From: Cyanophora paradoxa
Lineage: Eukaryota; Glaucocystophyceae; Cyanophorales; Cyanophoraceae
Assembly: GCA_004431415.1 (NCBI GenBank)
Contig: QPMI01000474.1
Coordinates: 78,913-142,912 of the forward strand
Direction of reading: 5' to 3'
Length of the DNA: 64,000 bases
Within the stretch, counting starts at the first letter, position 1. Every line of letters begins with the position of its first letter. The translations under genes were made by a program, and so were the position numbers. A model generated the notes under the pieces. It had not been told where the DNA came from. It saw nothing but the letters and a program-made list of their open reading frames with translations, and ran no database searches. Shown here piece after piece: positions 54,501 to 64,000 of the stretch.

Positions 54501-56604
54501 AAGGGAGAAAGTTGTAAACTATCTTCCTGTTGGGACAACCCACAGATGATCACGGAAATGTGAGATTGCATGGATAAAACGACATCAGGTGGAGCCTTAG
54601 AAGTCAATCAGAGGATGGCAGCAAAAGAACTTACACAATACACCCTTTCAGGAGTAGTGACAGATGATTACCTTAACAATAAAGGATATCTTACAACAGC
54701 AGATTTAAGCAGCTATGTAACAGAAAGTGAATTGGGAACGACTCTAAATAATATACAACAGATGCAGAGTTAACAGCAGCTCTGGAAATTATTTACCTCT
54801 TACAGGTGGGACAGTTAATGGAACTGTAAACGCTACTAGTCTACAAATTGGTGGAAACACAATTCCAAAAGGATATGATTTCGATCAATTAGATGTAGTA
54901 TCAACAGATAGAAGCGCAAATAATTGGAATTTGAATTGGTCACCAAGAACAGGACAAACAGGATGTTATACACCACAAAATGATGAAGATTGTAGCGGTT
55001 GTTTTATGAGGTGGACTGTCCCCACAGGTATGAAATCATTTTATATTCAGCATATGCCTTGGTATAATGGCAGATATTTTGATATCTATGGTCAGACTCT
55101 CAATAACAATCAGCATTTCTTAAAACGTGTAAACGATTATCAAGGAATACAGTCAGTAAATCATGATGGGACAAATAATCTATCTTGTTTGTATCAATTA
55201 ATTGCGAGTTTTACAAGAATATTTATGTTCAAGGTCGAAAAGGTCGCATTCATCTTACGGGGTTTTGGTTGGAGTAGACAGAGAGCAACCGATAATGAGT
55301 TGGGCATGATTCTTGGGATAATATTTACAGTCGTCCCGCTTTAATAACAGCCGCAGACCTTCCACAAACCGCAACATGGGCAACAAATACATGGTTAAAA
55401 TCAACAGATGCAGTTGAGCGAATTTGGTTTGGTAATGGTGATTGCACATATATACGAGGGAGACCAAATGGTGATGGTGTCTCAATTGAATTCAGAACTC
55501 AGCAGATGGAGCAATTTTAAAGTCTTATAACAATGGTAACTTTTGGGTGAAAATACTATTACAGCACCCACTATTAATGCTACTACCAAACTCCAAATAA
55601 ATGGTAATGATGTCCCAAAGTTTCACACAGCGGATTCATCGAAGGAGGTATTGATTTAATAGATGTTCTTATAACGATTGGGAGTGGGCGTGGAGTTCAG
55701 CATGGGATCCATATTATAATTATGGTTCTTTCGTTTATAATAAGCAATATGATGACCAAACTTCTACCGCTTGATTGACTTCGATATACCCGATGGGATA
55801 TCACACAGGAACAGCGTTTTTAACTTATTTACCTTGGAAACGCACGACTTTTTGAAATTTGGGGAGTAATCGACAAGGAAATGAAGTTTTTATTACATCA
55901 GTGAATAGTTATCAACCATACGCCACATCTCCTGACAGTAACCACAGCGGTTTAAATAATGTTCCTATACATCTCGGTAATCGATTTTTGACTATTCGGA
56001 TTAGACCAAAGATTGGAAGAGTTCATATTATGGGTATAAGTTACATGAAAATTTGGACAGGAAATAGTTATGGTGGTCACACCGGCTATATTCATTGGAA
56101 TAATGTTTATAGTAGACCAAATCTTTTAACAGGAACTGTGGTAGTTGGTTTAATTCAAGTGATGGATACAATCGTATCCATTTTGGTAACAATACTTCTA
56201 CATACTTGAAAGGAAGGGAGATATCCTTGATTCCGAAATGAGCAAGATACTGATTTGTTACATGTATCATGGGGCGGATGTGGATAATTATTTAACACAA
56301 GGAAGTGACAGAAGATACAAAACAGATATAAAAAAGATACAGGCGCTCTTTCAGCGATTGAGAAATTAGAAGGAGTGAGTTTTAAACGAATTGGAAGCGA
56401 AAAAGACGGAACAAAATTAGGTTTAATTGCGCAAGATGTGGTAAAGGTAATACCAGAATTGTTAATGTGAAAAAGATGATGGTTACCTTATCGCTTGAAT
56501 ACACAGGATTGGTTCCAGTTCTCATAGAAGCCGTTAAAGAGTTGTCTCAGAAATGCAAGAGTCTACAAGATCAAATAGACCAAATTAAAAATGTAACAGT
56601 ATAA
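51551..56604 (+). CDS. Long fibre-like protein(s) with S74 intramolecular chaperone at the C-terminus
   Basis: About 5 kb of one fibre gene or two to three tandem ones, broken by many shifts. In order: a Pro/Gly opening; acidic repeats around EYLPDGFDPQEYEY and YEPHEEYLADGHDP (51720-52020); KYPPEDHNHDWDEILGKPQ-type repeats (52070-52220); a domain with YQTCNVPERIFLNEHY and YNAAIQVHVADVSSLDG (52260-52735); a LamG-like fold ending LAEIIVFNRALSIEEKNAVR (53240-53690); five HTHTKDQITDFA repeats (53870-54025); and a second copy of the earlier domain (YQSSNTPERLYLNDHY, FSAAIQVNVTDQ; 54160-54520). Two copies of a domain with HDSWDNIYSRP / HWNNVYSRPN follow (54930-55500; 55680-56215). The last part, GSDRRYKTDIKKIQ (56301-56342), then KLGLIAQDVVKVIPEL and EAVKELSQK, is a peptidase S74 chaperone with its Ser/Lys pair; it ends at 56604. 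Host attachment is the likely role. Confidence 0.75.
53870..54027 (+). repeat. 36-bp tandem repeat encoding HTHTKDQITDFA
   Basis: Four full units and a fifth partial unit, in which HTHTKDQITDFA follows KHTKADITDFA. Bases vary mainly at third positions, so selection acts on the protein. Such His/Thr/Asp repeats build trimeric shafts in phage fibres. The last unit ends in a frame shift. Confidence 0.9.
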
Positions 56605-56607
56605 TAA

Positions 56608-56897
56608 ATGGCGACCTATCCACTTGGTGGAACCCCAATACAGGTGAGCCTGTCGCTCTTGCATTTGATACAATCAAGCTTGTATCAGCATTACAAACAG
56701 TGGAAAAAACGATTCAGCAAACTAACAAGCTCTCACCAGTTGTAAATGAGTATAAAAACCTCTTGGTTAATGTCCTTGCTCAAGCTGCATATGGTGACCC
56801 TGTTGCTAAATACAATGAGTGTGATAACAACATTAAAGCAATGACATCCAACCTGCAAGTTCTTTCAACTGTTTACCAATCCCTTGGATCGATTTAA
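56608..56897 (+). CDS. Small helical protein, unknown
   Basis: Starts 4 nt after the fibre stop (ATG 56608). One base shift near 56630 joins WNPNTGEPVALAF to a helical body, DTIKLVSALQTVEKTIQQTN and QVLSTVYQSLGSI*. About 96 residues with heptad-like spacing. It could be a fibre-associated trimerisation or assembly factor, judged only from position. No known domain. Confidence 0.5.
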
Positions 56898-56950
56898 TCA
56901 CTTTGGCTTGATGGTAGTTTATTTTTCTTTCCTTCTTAGTAAAAGAAGCA

Positions 56951-57789
56951 ATGGGGAATATAATCGAGTTCAACTGCCTATATATTCCCTTGGATCCCCT
57001 GCAATGCATTTCGCCAGCATGAAGTAATGATGAGGTTCGTGGTTTAGAATCCACAGAGAGACCCAATTCCAATGGTAACTCCTTTGATAAAAATTCGATT
57101 ATTCGAGTTAAAGAGCTGAGAGCTGATAAGAATTCTGGTGTGGTGAAAACAACTCGACTTCTTGTGACTAATGCTAACTTCTTCCACCTACAATGGAGGT
57201 CCTGATGCTTACAGTGTTGATCTGAAAGCCCTTGTTTCGATAAGAATTCTGCTGCTGTAACTGTGAGATCAGGAGGAGCTTTTATTGGTGGTGGTTGCAG
57301 AGTTTCAGGTCAGCTTTCATCCTCTGTTTCCTACAAGATGTCCCAGATACTCTTGAACAAAATGCTGAGAACCCACAACGAATTCGTTCTATACACCAGT
57401 TGCACAGCAACCTTTTGCATTTCTATGTTTGCATCATCTGTCACTCTTGAAAATTGAATTGGTTTCCATTACAGGAACTGATCGAGTGAGAAGGAATATT
57501 CCTCTTCCACAGCAATGTTCTCTCAATGTGTAGAGCAATAATAACCAACAAGGTCACAATTACTATTCTTTGTTCAAGCATCAACCATTTTGGTCGGGGA
57601 TATTGTGTTTATAACAATCTGACATTTACTTATGATTGTATGTCACTGAGGTTGGAGTTTACAATACTATGATTATGGGACTGAGAACAGATATAGCAGC
57701 TGTTCAGCACTCCGTGGGTAAATGTTGCTGATATATTCACAACAGGATTTTACCAAGAATTAGATGTAATTGATGACCCAACCCCATAA
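56951..57789 (+). CDS. Beta-rich virion protein, tandem paralogue A
   Basis: From ATG 56951 (MGNIIEFNCLYIPLDP). After shifts it carries VRGLESTERPNSNGNS, then VKELRADKNSGVVKTTRLLV, TNANF, NGGPDAYSVDLKALV and RSGGAFIGGGCRVSG, ending ELDVIDDPTP* at 57789. The same ordered phrases occur in the next gene, so the two arose by duplication. About 279 codons. Virion location is inferred from the cluster; a vertex or fibre-base component is possible. At least six frame breaks make this copy worse preserved than B. Confidence 0.55.
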
Positions 57790-57812
57790 AAGATATATCC
57801 CTTTAATGTAAA

Positions 57813-58635
57813 ATGGCTGAGCAACCCCATTGAACGAATTATTACACCTCAGCTATCATTAGCTGCCCAGCAAACCATGTTTTACAGCATGCTACCTTTG
57901 ATGATGTAGAGGGTCTCCAATCCACAGAGGTCCAACCTACAATGAACACCTTTGGTTCCACCCACAAACTGAGATTACAGGAACTCAGATGTGATAAAAA
58001 TAATGGAATAGTTAAGACAACTAAGCTACTTGTTACCAATGCAAACTTTTCTGCTCATTATGGAGACCCAGATAGCTATGGAGATCCTCTTTCTACTTAT
58101 TCTTTTGAATCTAGGTCGGGAGCTATTAACTGCAAATCGGGGAGCTTATATTGGTGATGGACTTAGGTTGGTGGGGCTTGGAGCGCCTCTATTTGTGAAT
58201 GATCAACCCAATCCCATTGATCCCAACACAAGAATTCGAACCTATGTCCCCAGCATGAATGCCCCTACATTATAAAGATATTCCCATTGTTGTAAATGAA
58301 CAAACAGCAGTAGTAGACTCTCTTGTTGAGATTGGTGACCACTACAAGGTTGTTGTGGATATTCCACCAGATGTTTATGCTCTTTGTCAAGTAGAGGGTG
58401 GAACTCCTAATTTTGCAGTTGTGATCACCCCATATGATAATTTCGGATTGCTTATCATGGAGTCAATTTCGGTTTGGAAGACTATCAGTTCTTAGTGAGA
58501 GCCACCAAGTTTGGTATCTACAATGTGTATTATATTGCTGAGAGAACCGATTTTATTGCAAAGCAGAATACCTATGCTGAATACTATGGGACAAATCGAT
58601 ATTTCCCCATTTTTGGGCAGGATACTGCTCCATAA
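57813..58635 (+). CDS. Beta-rich virion protein, tandem paralogue B
   Basis: From ATG 57813 (MAEQP) to TAA 58635. Shared phrases with paralogue A: DDVEGLQSTEVQPTMN, LQELRCDKNNGIVKTTKLLV, TNANFSAHYGDPDSYGDPLS, NRGAYIGDGLRLVG. The second half is VVNEQTAVVDSLVEIGDHYK, VVVDIPPDVYALCQVEGGTP, then FGIYNVYYIAERTDF and the end YFPIFGQDTAP*. An AAAAGATATA stretch lies just upstream (57787-57798). About 274 codons with four or five shifts. No family recognised. Confidence 0.55.
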
Positions 58636-58657
58636 GAATATTGGTTATATATAGAGT

Positions 58658-58938
58658 ATGGATAGTAAACAAAAAAGTTTATTGATGCTGCTATGACAGT
58701 TCATGGTAAAGATAAATTCGATTACAGTGAGACACTTACATCAAAGCTCAAGAGAAAGTATCTGTGAGATGTTTGCAGTGTAACAAGGTGATCCTTACCT
58801 ATCCCTTTAATCATGTGAAGGGTCAGGTTGCAGGGAATGCAACAAAAAACATTCTCAGGCTTACAGGAAAAGGGCTTCTTCATCAATCACAGTGGAATAT
58901 AGGGATGTTTGCATTAGGTTCGATTAGGTTTAATTAAT
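58658..58938 (+). CDS. YDYSKV-type zinc-ribbon protein
   Basis: ATG 58658 opens MDSKQKSFIDAAMTVHGKDK, followed by FDYSET. After one shift it reads IKAQEKVSVRCLQCNKVIL, TYPFNHVKG and CRECNKK. This is the same ribbon unit as in the minus-strand nuclease at 44880-45768 ('HG..YDYS...Y.n...kv.i.C..C......H..G.GC..C'). No nuclease domain follows; the reading stops near 58938. It could be a DNA-binding remnant or a regulator. About 93 codons. Confidence 0.55.
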
Positions 58939-58956
58939 TTTTCTAAGGTATTCTTA

Positions 58957-59359
58957 ATGGAGACTCAATACAGGGCTTTCATGTTATGCTTGATTACAAG
59001 GCTAAACAGCTATTGCAACAGGACATGACATGTAGCTTCCTAGGTAATTGGATTATGAGAACCCTTGAACAAGCAGTATTAAGGCAAGGTATTAGGATTG
59101 TTCATAACATTGTGAGATATTTGATGGCAAACTATCACCTCCTGGATTTGCATTGGTTCTGCTATTAGATGAAAGCCATTGCACAGCTCATTGTTATTCC
59201 AATGAAGGCATGTTAGCAATTGATATATTCAGTTGTGGAAAGAAGCTCAGCATAAAACACAATCAGTGCAGATGAGATCGAAAAACAATGAATTTCTTCA
59301 CATTTGAGAAGACTGAGAGAATAAACATGATAGATTTCCGTTTTGATGGGTTTCTATAA
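58957..59359 (+). CDS. speH: S-adenosylmethionine decarboxylase proenzyme, SpeH type
   Basis: Makes decarboxylated AdoMet, the aminopropyl donor for spermidine. From ATG 58957 (METQYRAF), with a shift near 58980, it reads FHVMLDYKAKQLLQQD, then GNWIMRTLEQAVLRQGIRIV. After a second shift it reads FDGKLSPPGFALVLLLDESH (59129-59182) and CTAHCYSNEGMLAIDIFSCG (59183-59242). The E-S-H site is where AdoMetDC proenzymes self-cleave to form the pyruvoyl group. A His lies at +5 and a Cys at +20 from that Ser, matching the catalytic His and Cys spacing of the bacterial/archaeal class. About 134 codons, the right length for SpeH. It is the last gene before the right terminal repeat. Three frame shifts, none within the catalytic segment. 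Confidence 0.85.
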
Positions 59360-59520
59360 TGATGATCAGGGTGATTCTTTTTTATTACAATAACATTGAT
59401 CAGCTATTAACAAAAGGATTATAATATATCCCTTTCCTACAATAGAATATGTTACAATTTCGAATACTATCGATTTCCTTACATAAAACTCAGCATCTCC
59501 CTTCATTCCCCAATTATAAT

Positions 59521-60644
59521 TAAGTGGACTCAAGGTTGACTCATATTAATCGTAAAAGTAGTAAAGTATATGGATTTTGTTACGAATTCAATGGGAGGTT
59601 GACTAAGTGGTTGAGTTGACTCAAATTTCACAGGAAATAACAATGAATCAGAGTATAAATGCATTTTTGAATCAACTACACCAACTAACACTGAGATTTT
59701 AACAATATATGAGGTCCTTACTGAATATGGTTTGTGTGACAGGTGTGACAGGTCTATCCCAAACTTTTCTATAGCATAAAATGAACTCTCAAAAGTTTGG
59801 GATGGACCTGTCACACCTGTCACACTCGATTATTTCATTTGTTTATTCAAGTAGAATACATAGATAACTTCTTACTTTTGTTACTGAGTTTTTCATTATT
59901 AAAGAGATCCTTACTGAATATGGTTTGTGTGCAGGTGTGACAGGATGCATTTTGTGAATCAACTACACCAACTAACACTGAAATTTTAACATTAAAGAGA
60001 TCCTTACTGAATATGTTTGTGTGACAGGTGTGACAGGTCTATCCCAAACTTTTCTATAACATAAAAATGAACTATCAAAAGTTTGGGATAGACCTGTCAC
60101 ACCTGTCACACCCAATTATTTCAAAATTCCTAAGGGTCCCCCCTTAGACTCAACAAAACAATGATAAAATCATATAAGTTTCATGTATAATTACGATTGG
60201 ATTCAATAAGAGTCGATTTGTTTTATTTAACAAATGAATCATTTATGGATCTTAATCGAGTTTAGCGATATATTTCCGATTAAATGAATTAAATTTAATT
60301 AAATTTAATCGAGAAAGTACATGAATATAATATCGATTAAATCAATTAACTTTTAGACCAATCACACATAGTAAAATGCGGAGTTTTAACCAGAGGCAAG
60401 ATCTATGAGATTCAGTTATATTATTCGGAAATATATACAGATTATCGATAGACTCAGTAAGACTAATCGGAAAAGAAGAGAAATTTACGATAAAATATCG
60501 AAAGAATACAAAATAATCGAAATAAATTGAATATTCGATAAGATATACACAGATTATCGATTGATTGAAATAGAATATACGAGATATATCAACAAAATCA
60601 ATTAAGATAAGCCGAGGGTTAAAACTCCGCATTTTACTATGTGT
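59521..60644. repeat. Right terminal inverted repeat
   Basis: Reverse complement of 29209-30346, with scattered single-base indels and substitutions. It carries hairpins at 59734-59825 and 60019-60111 (35-bp arms; GTGTGACAG twice per arm) and the 281-bp tip sub-element at 60364-60644. It ends CTATGTGT at 60644. Confidence 0.95.
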
Positions 60645-61373
60645 CAAATACGACATCCACAGTAGGAGGCAGAGTGGCTATATAAACACGAAGACGAAAA
60701 ACAGGACATAACACGTTGCCTGGAAGAGCCGAAATAAAAAGCTCGTGACCAATCTGAGTCTGATCTGTTTTAGAGCGAGAGACGCGGAGGACCATGCCAT
60801 CTGGCGGAAAGATAAATGAGGACCGCCGAATTTGCACAGTCTCAGAGCGACGGAGGAGCCAAAGAAACCGACGGTGATCATAGCAATAGAGCGACGATGG
60901 GTCTGTATGGAACACGATCGGAAGCTACCGCTAGCCGGCGAATATGTTCGACCGAAGGACGGCCGCTGGGCGAGTGGGGCCATCGCCCAGGACTCGGCGC
61001 AAGCCGTGAGGACGTGCTGAAGAAGCACTGAGCTGAAAAACTGAGGTATCAAGCGCAAGGTCTCACACTCATTACGAACTGCAGAAAAAGCTACATTTAT
61101 AGTTGAGAAGACGTAGTCATCGTCAGCAATATCGCACAAAAAACCGGCTAGAACCTCAGCATCGACGGGAAAAGGTAGAACACCCAGCTGAATGCAGAAT
61201 GCGAAAACGGCCAACCCACATTGCATATGGCATCTCGCGTGGATGGGGCAGATGCTTTGGTTTGCTAGAACGTAATGCGAGCACAGATGTGGGCCCAACG
61301 AGCTGCATCCACTGCAGGGTATGGTTAGAAGCATGAGGGTGTGCGCTCGATTGCATTTATAATTATTTGACAC
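60645..61373 (-). pseudogene. Tyrosine recombinase of a YR retrotransposon, truncated
   Basis: Minus-strand frame from a DIRS/Ngaro/PAT-type element. The N-terminal SAM-like part reads LPFPVDAEVLAGFLCDIADD and YVFSTINVAFSAVRNECETL. After a frame change near 60915, LWLLRRSETVQ carries the box I Arg, then RVSRSKTDQTQIGHELF and VLCPVFRLRVYIATLP follow. The protein stops at VVFDT, exactly at the virus-element tip (60644), so the HxxR and Tyr catalytic residues are missing. It would have acted in circular-DNA integration of the retroelement. Confidence 0.8.
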
Positions 61374-63304
61374 TAGTTTGCAATTGGGTACAGCTAAACT
61401 GAACTAGAAAGCGAGGAGCAGCCACTCAGGAAGAGCAGCACGAGTTGGACCGAAAAGGCATACTGTGTGGCCCCGACCAAGATGCAGAGGGGGCTCCACA
61501 GCTGCAGCCTGCAAGATAGGCCACCATGGCTGCGAGGGCCATTCGGGTACTACAACAATCATCCGAGCTCGACAAGCTTGAGCATGACGAACCACCCGCA
61601 GTAGGACTGCAGGGTCGGGGAAAACATAATTAAAATCACGAGACCAATCAACAGTGAGCAGTCTACTGCCTCTGCAAGGCGGTCAAAAGGATCAATGCTA
61701 TTATAGCGAGGGACACGTGCAGAGGAAGCTAATGCCATTCGATCGACATCAGGCAAGCCATATCTGTTACAATGCGACGGAAAACAGCATCGGAAAGCTG
61801 ATAGTCAGCAGGGGCAAACCAGCGACTAAGATAATCGGCGAAATTATTGGTTTCTCCAGGTATCCACTCAGCATCCATGAAGGCACAATTTTGCAGGCGA
61901 AATTCCAATTTCCTTGGCGATTAATGTAAGCTCGGGGCTACGACCGCCACCATTAAGAATGTACTGCACTGCATTTGTGTTATCTGAGCGAACTAGTAAA
62001 TTAACGTGCTGCAGGTAAGGACTGAAATGATGCAGAGCACGAATAATGGCGGTCATCTCACGCCATGCAGGCGTCTGGGCCGACTCTGCAGGAGTCCACT
62101 GTTGTTGGAATGAGAGATCGCCAACCTCGGTGGTGACAAAACCACCAAGACCGATCTTGCTGGCATCCGTCGTAACAACGAAATTCGCTCTGGCCGGATG
62201 GCACACCGCCCATTATAGCGGGCGAGTTTGCATGCCACCAACAAGCTCCTCCTGGGCCTCCGGCGATACCACCGCCGGGGCATTCCACCGAAATTGTCGC
62301 TGGGTAATATCAATGTTGCGATAAATGGATCGAGTATGAATGCGAGCGGTGCAATAGCTAGGCCATTGACATAAGCACACCGACAATCGAAGTGAGTGTA
62401 CGAGCTGACATCTGAAATTGCACGCCTCTAGCCTGGCACGACTGGATGCGCTTAGCTGCGTCCTTTAGCCGGTCCTGAGCTTACTAAGCTTCTGCAGAGG
62501 ACCTCAAACATCATCGATGTGGAATCTACAATAAACCCTAAAAATTCGACACGCTGTGCAGGCTCAAGGGCCGATTTCTCATTAATGAATAAGTGCAGGT
62601 GGCGAAAAGATCGAGAATGAAATTGCGAAGATTAACAGCGGCCTGGTACGTGGGAGCCGCAAACCAGAAATCATCGACATACGATACCACGGTAATACCG
62701 TGTGCGCGGAAAGAAATTTAATGACCTGACGTATGATCTTGGTGAATGCATATGGGCATGTGAGAGCCCGAAGGGTAAAACGGTGTATTCGAAGAAAGTA
62801 CTATCGTACTGGAAGCCAGGTACGAGAAATATTGCGGGTCTACCGGTACATGATGATATCCCGACTCGAGGTCGATAGTAAACATAAACCAGCCAGGTCG
62901 CAGCAAGGCGATGACCTCGCGCATATTTTTATAGCGAAAAGGGACAGGAGGAAGACCTCGATTTGTTGGGCGGCCATCCCAATCAGTCTGAGCTTATCAC
63001 CAGTCTTCTTTGGAACCGTAAATAGCGAGCAAAACAATTTTCGGGGGCTTGGGGCCACCCGAATAGCGCCGGTACCGAGCAGCTTCTGAATTTCTGCCCG
63101 AATGAAGTACTCTCACGAGGCGCTGAGATTGACCAGCATTGTAATTACACTAGGAGGCAGATGCTCAACGCCAGCAAGAGGGTAGCCGTTCTGAGCCATG
63201 AAAAGGATGTAATCACTTGTTCCGATTGCACGCCATGCCGCCAAGGCATCCGCACTTCCGAGACAGCGAGCAGTAAAACCTGACAGAAAAACAACAGCAC
63301 GCAA
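61374..63304 (-). pseudogene. Reverse transcriptase-RNase H of a DIRS/Ngaro-like retrotransposon
   Basis: Upstream half of the same element, read right to left. RT: AWRAIGTSDYILFMAQNGYP (~63230), KLFCSLFTVPKKTGDKLRLI (~63030), MFTIDLESGYHHVPVDP (~62880), LPFGLSHAP (frame-shifted, ~62770) and the catalytic SYVDDF (~62675). RNase H: TTDASKIGLGGF (~62170), TPAWREMTAI (~62070), VRSDNTNAVQYILNGGGRSP (~62000). After the RNase H come PGETNNFADYLSR (~61850) and VVVPEWPSQPWWPIL (~61540), as in YR retroelements. No DIRS-type methyltransferase domain is evident, which favours Ngaro/PAT. Five or more shifts. Confidence 0.8.
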
Positions 63305-64000
63305 TTAATAATGCACGAGAATACAGGCTCGAGGCCGCCCGCAAGGGAGGAATTATATAGACAGCAGAAACAGCATCCATATATATAGGAGGGTTGGGTG
63401 GGAGCAAGAAGCGAAGCTGCTATCAAGCAACTCTGAGAGAAGCTGCAGCAGCTGCAGCGATAGCTCACTGCTGCAGCTCTTAGGAAGCTCGTAGGACTTG
63501 TTGCAGGTGCAACAAGTACCCAAGAAGTACTTGTTGCGAAGCAACAGAAGTGTGAATTTATGTAACATATACATTATTCACGCTGTCCGAAGTACGTTAT
63601 ACTACGTTCCTCGTATAACAACTATTCGGACAGCGCTCATTTCGTATATTGCAATTGAGGTATACTTGTACAATTGCCATGAAGAGCAAAAGAGCGAAGG
63701 CCGAGAGCCTGCAGACGAGTGCAAGCCTCTAACGGCACACAGAAGCACACATATATGTGAAATGCGTATGTATAATGCCATCGATGCGTTCGGTCGCCAG
63801 TCAGTGCACGAGCGATTTATGGGGGAGGCGTGCCTGAACTCCAGATGCTTGAACTGCGCAAGGGAAAGAAAAAATGGCGACCGAATCTCCATCTCCGGCG
63901 AGGGAGTATGCACTAGTGCCGTGCGCACTGAAAAGAAATACAGCAACAGATGCCACGCGAGGGCAGAGCTGTCCTGACAATTTGCAAGCAATAAATGTCG
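63305..64000. other. 5' part of the retroelement or intergenic DNA
   Basis: No gene supported. It holds inverted repeats that may belong to the retroelement's ends: CGCTGTCCGAA (63580-63590) with TTCGGACAGCG (63629-63639), and ACTTGTTGCAGGTGCAACAAGT (63497-63518). A TATATATAGG word lies near 63381. The rest shows no domain in any frame. Confidence 0.45.

Larger units (their letters stand above)
29209..60644. mobile_element. Polinton/Maverick-like endogenous virus element
   Basis: An AT-rich, intron-free 31.4-kb block lies within GC-rich host DNA, bounded by inverted repeats of about 1.1 kb whose outermost bases are ACACATAG. It encodes the Polinton hallmark set: DDE integrase, protein-primed PolB, packaging ATPase, a candidate double jelly-roll capsid protein and a candidate penton protein. 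It adds a primase-SF3 helicase and large virion-protein genes. Without the 2.9-kb internal duplication the unit is about 28.5 kb, long for Polintons (commonly 15-25 kb). No adenain-type maturation protease was recognised. Frames are broken by many single-base shifts, so activity cannot be judged from this sequence. The flanks do not match and no 5-6 bp target duplication is seen. Confidence 0.92.

Noticed and set aside
1-64000. tRNA or rRNA genes
   Set aside because: No cloverleaf with a GTTC-type T-loop and matching acceptor stem, and no rRNA core sequence, was found by eye; a dedicated search could still find one.

Overview
The window is nuclear DNA of a eukaryotic, probably unicellular algal host. 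Genes are extremely GC-rich, Ala/Arg/Pro-biased and split by many short introns (roughly 50-150 nt, pyrimidine-rich). The domain content is eukaryotic: an importin-alpha, an F-box/LRR protein, a DUF4062-NTPase-TPR protein and a large multi-membrane receptor. A haptophyte or a stramenopile such as a pelagophyte would fit, but no single marker fixes the lineage.

Host part, 1-29,208. A terminal-inverted-repeat DNA element (785-2,414) and the tail of a LINE-type ORF (about 2,471-3,535) come first. Then follow a DUF4062-NTPase-TPR gene (minus, about 11,594-5,650), an importin-alpha gene (minus, 14,918-12,313), a receptor gene with a signal peptide, ANF-type ligand-binding domain, cysteine-rich repeats and many membrane segments (plus, about 15,485-21,964), and an F-box/LRR gene (minus, 24,990-22,559). 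After a small MITE and palindrome-rich intergenic DNA, a LamG-like gene (about 27,690-29,208) runs directly into the virus-like element.

Virus-like insertion, 29,209-60,644. The base composition changes abruptly to AT-rich and introns disappear. The segment is bounded by inverted repeats of about 1.1 kb that begin ACACATAG. It encodes a Polinton/Maverick-type set: DDE integrase, protein-primed family B DNA polymerase, primase-SF3 helicase, A32-like packaging ATPase, a candidate double jelly-roll major capsid protein, a candidate penton protein and several minor virion proteins. It also carries less usual cargo: a long fibre with a C-terminal S74 intramolecular chaperone, a patatin phospholipase fused to a discoidin-like domain, zinc-ribbon proteins (one with an endonuclease-like domain), and an apparent S-adenosylmethionine decarboxylase (SpeH type) next to the right repeat. 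Replication genes sit left of centre and virion genes to the right. A repeated box, ACTTAAAGAAA followed by TATATATAAAAGG, precedes several starts. GTGTGACAG repeats arranged as 35-bp hairpins lie in both terminal repeats, with a variant in the centre. The left 2.9 kb (terminal repeat plus truncated integrase) is present twice in tandem.

Right flank, 60,645-64,000. A tyrosine-recombinase retrotransposon (Ngaro/PAT/DIRS-like; order RT-RNase H-YR on the minus strand) is cut off inside its recombinase by the virus element. The left flank is a host LamG gene, so the two flanks do not match, and no target duplication is visible.

Nearly every long reading frame in the virus element, and at least one host exon, is interrupted by single-base shifts, often in homopolymers. 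The two copies of the duplicated segment also differ by such shifts. Uncorrected long-read error is therefore as likely as true decay, and gene boundaries below join frames by homology.
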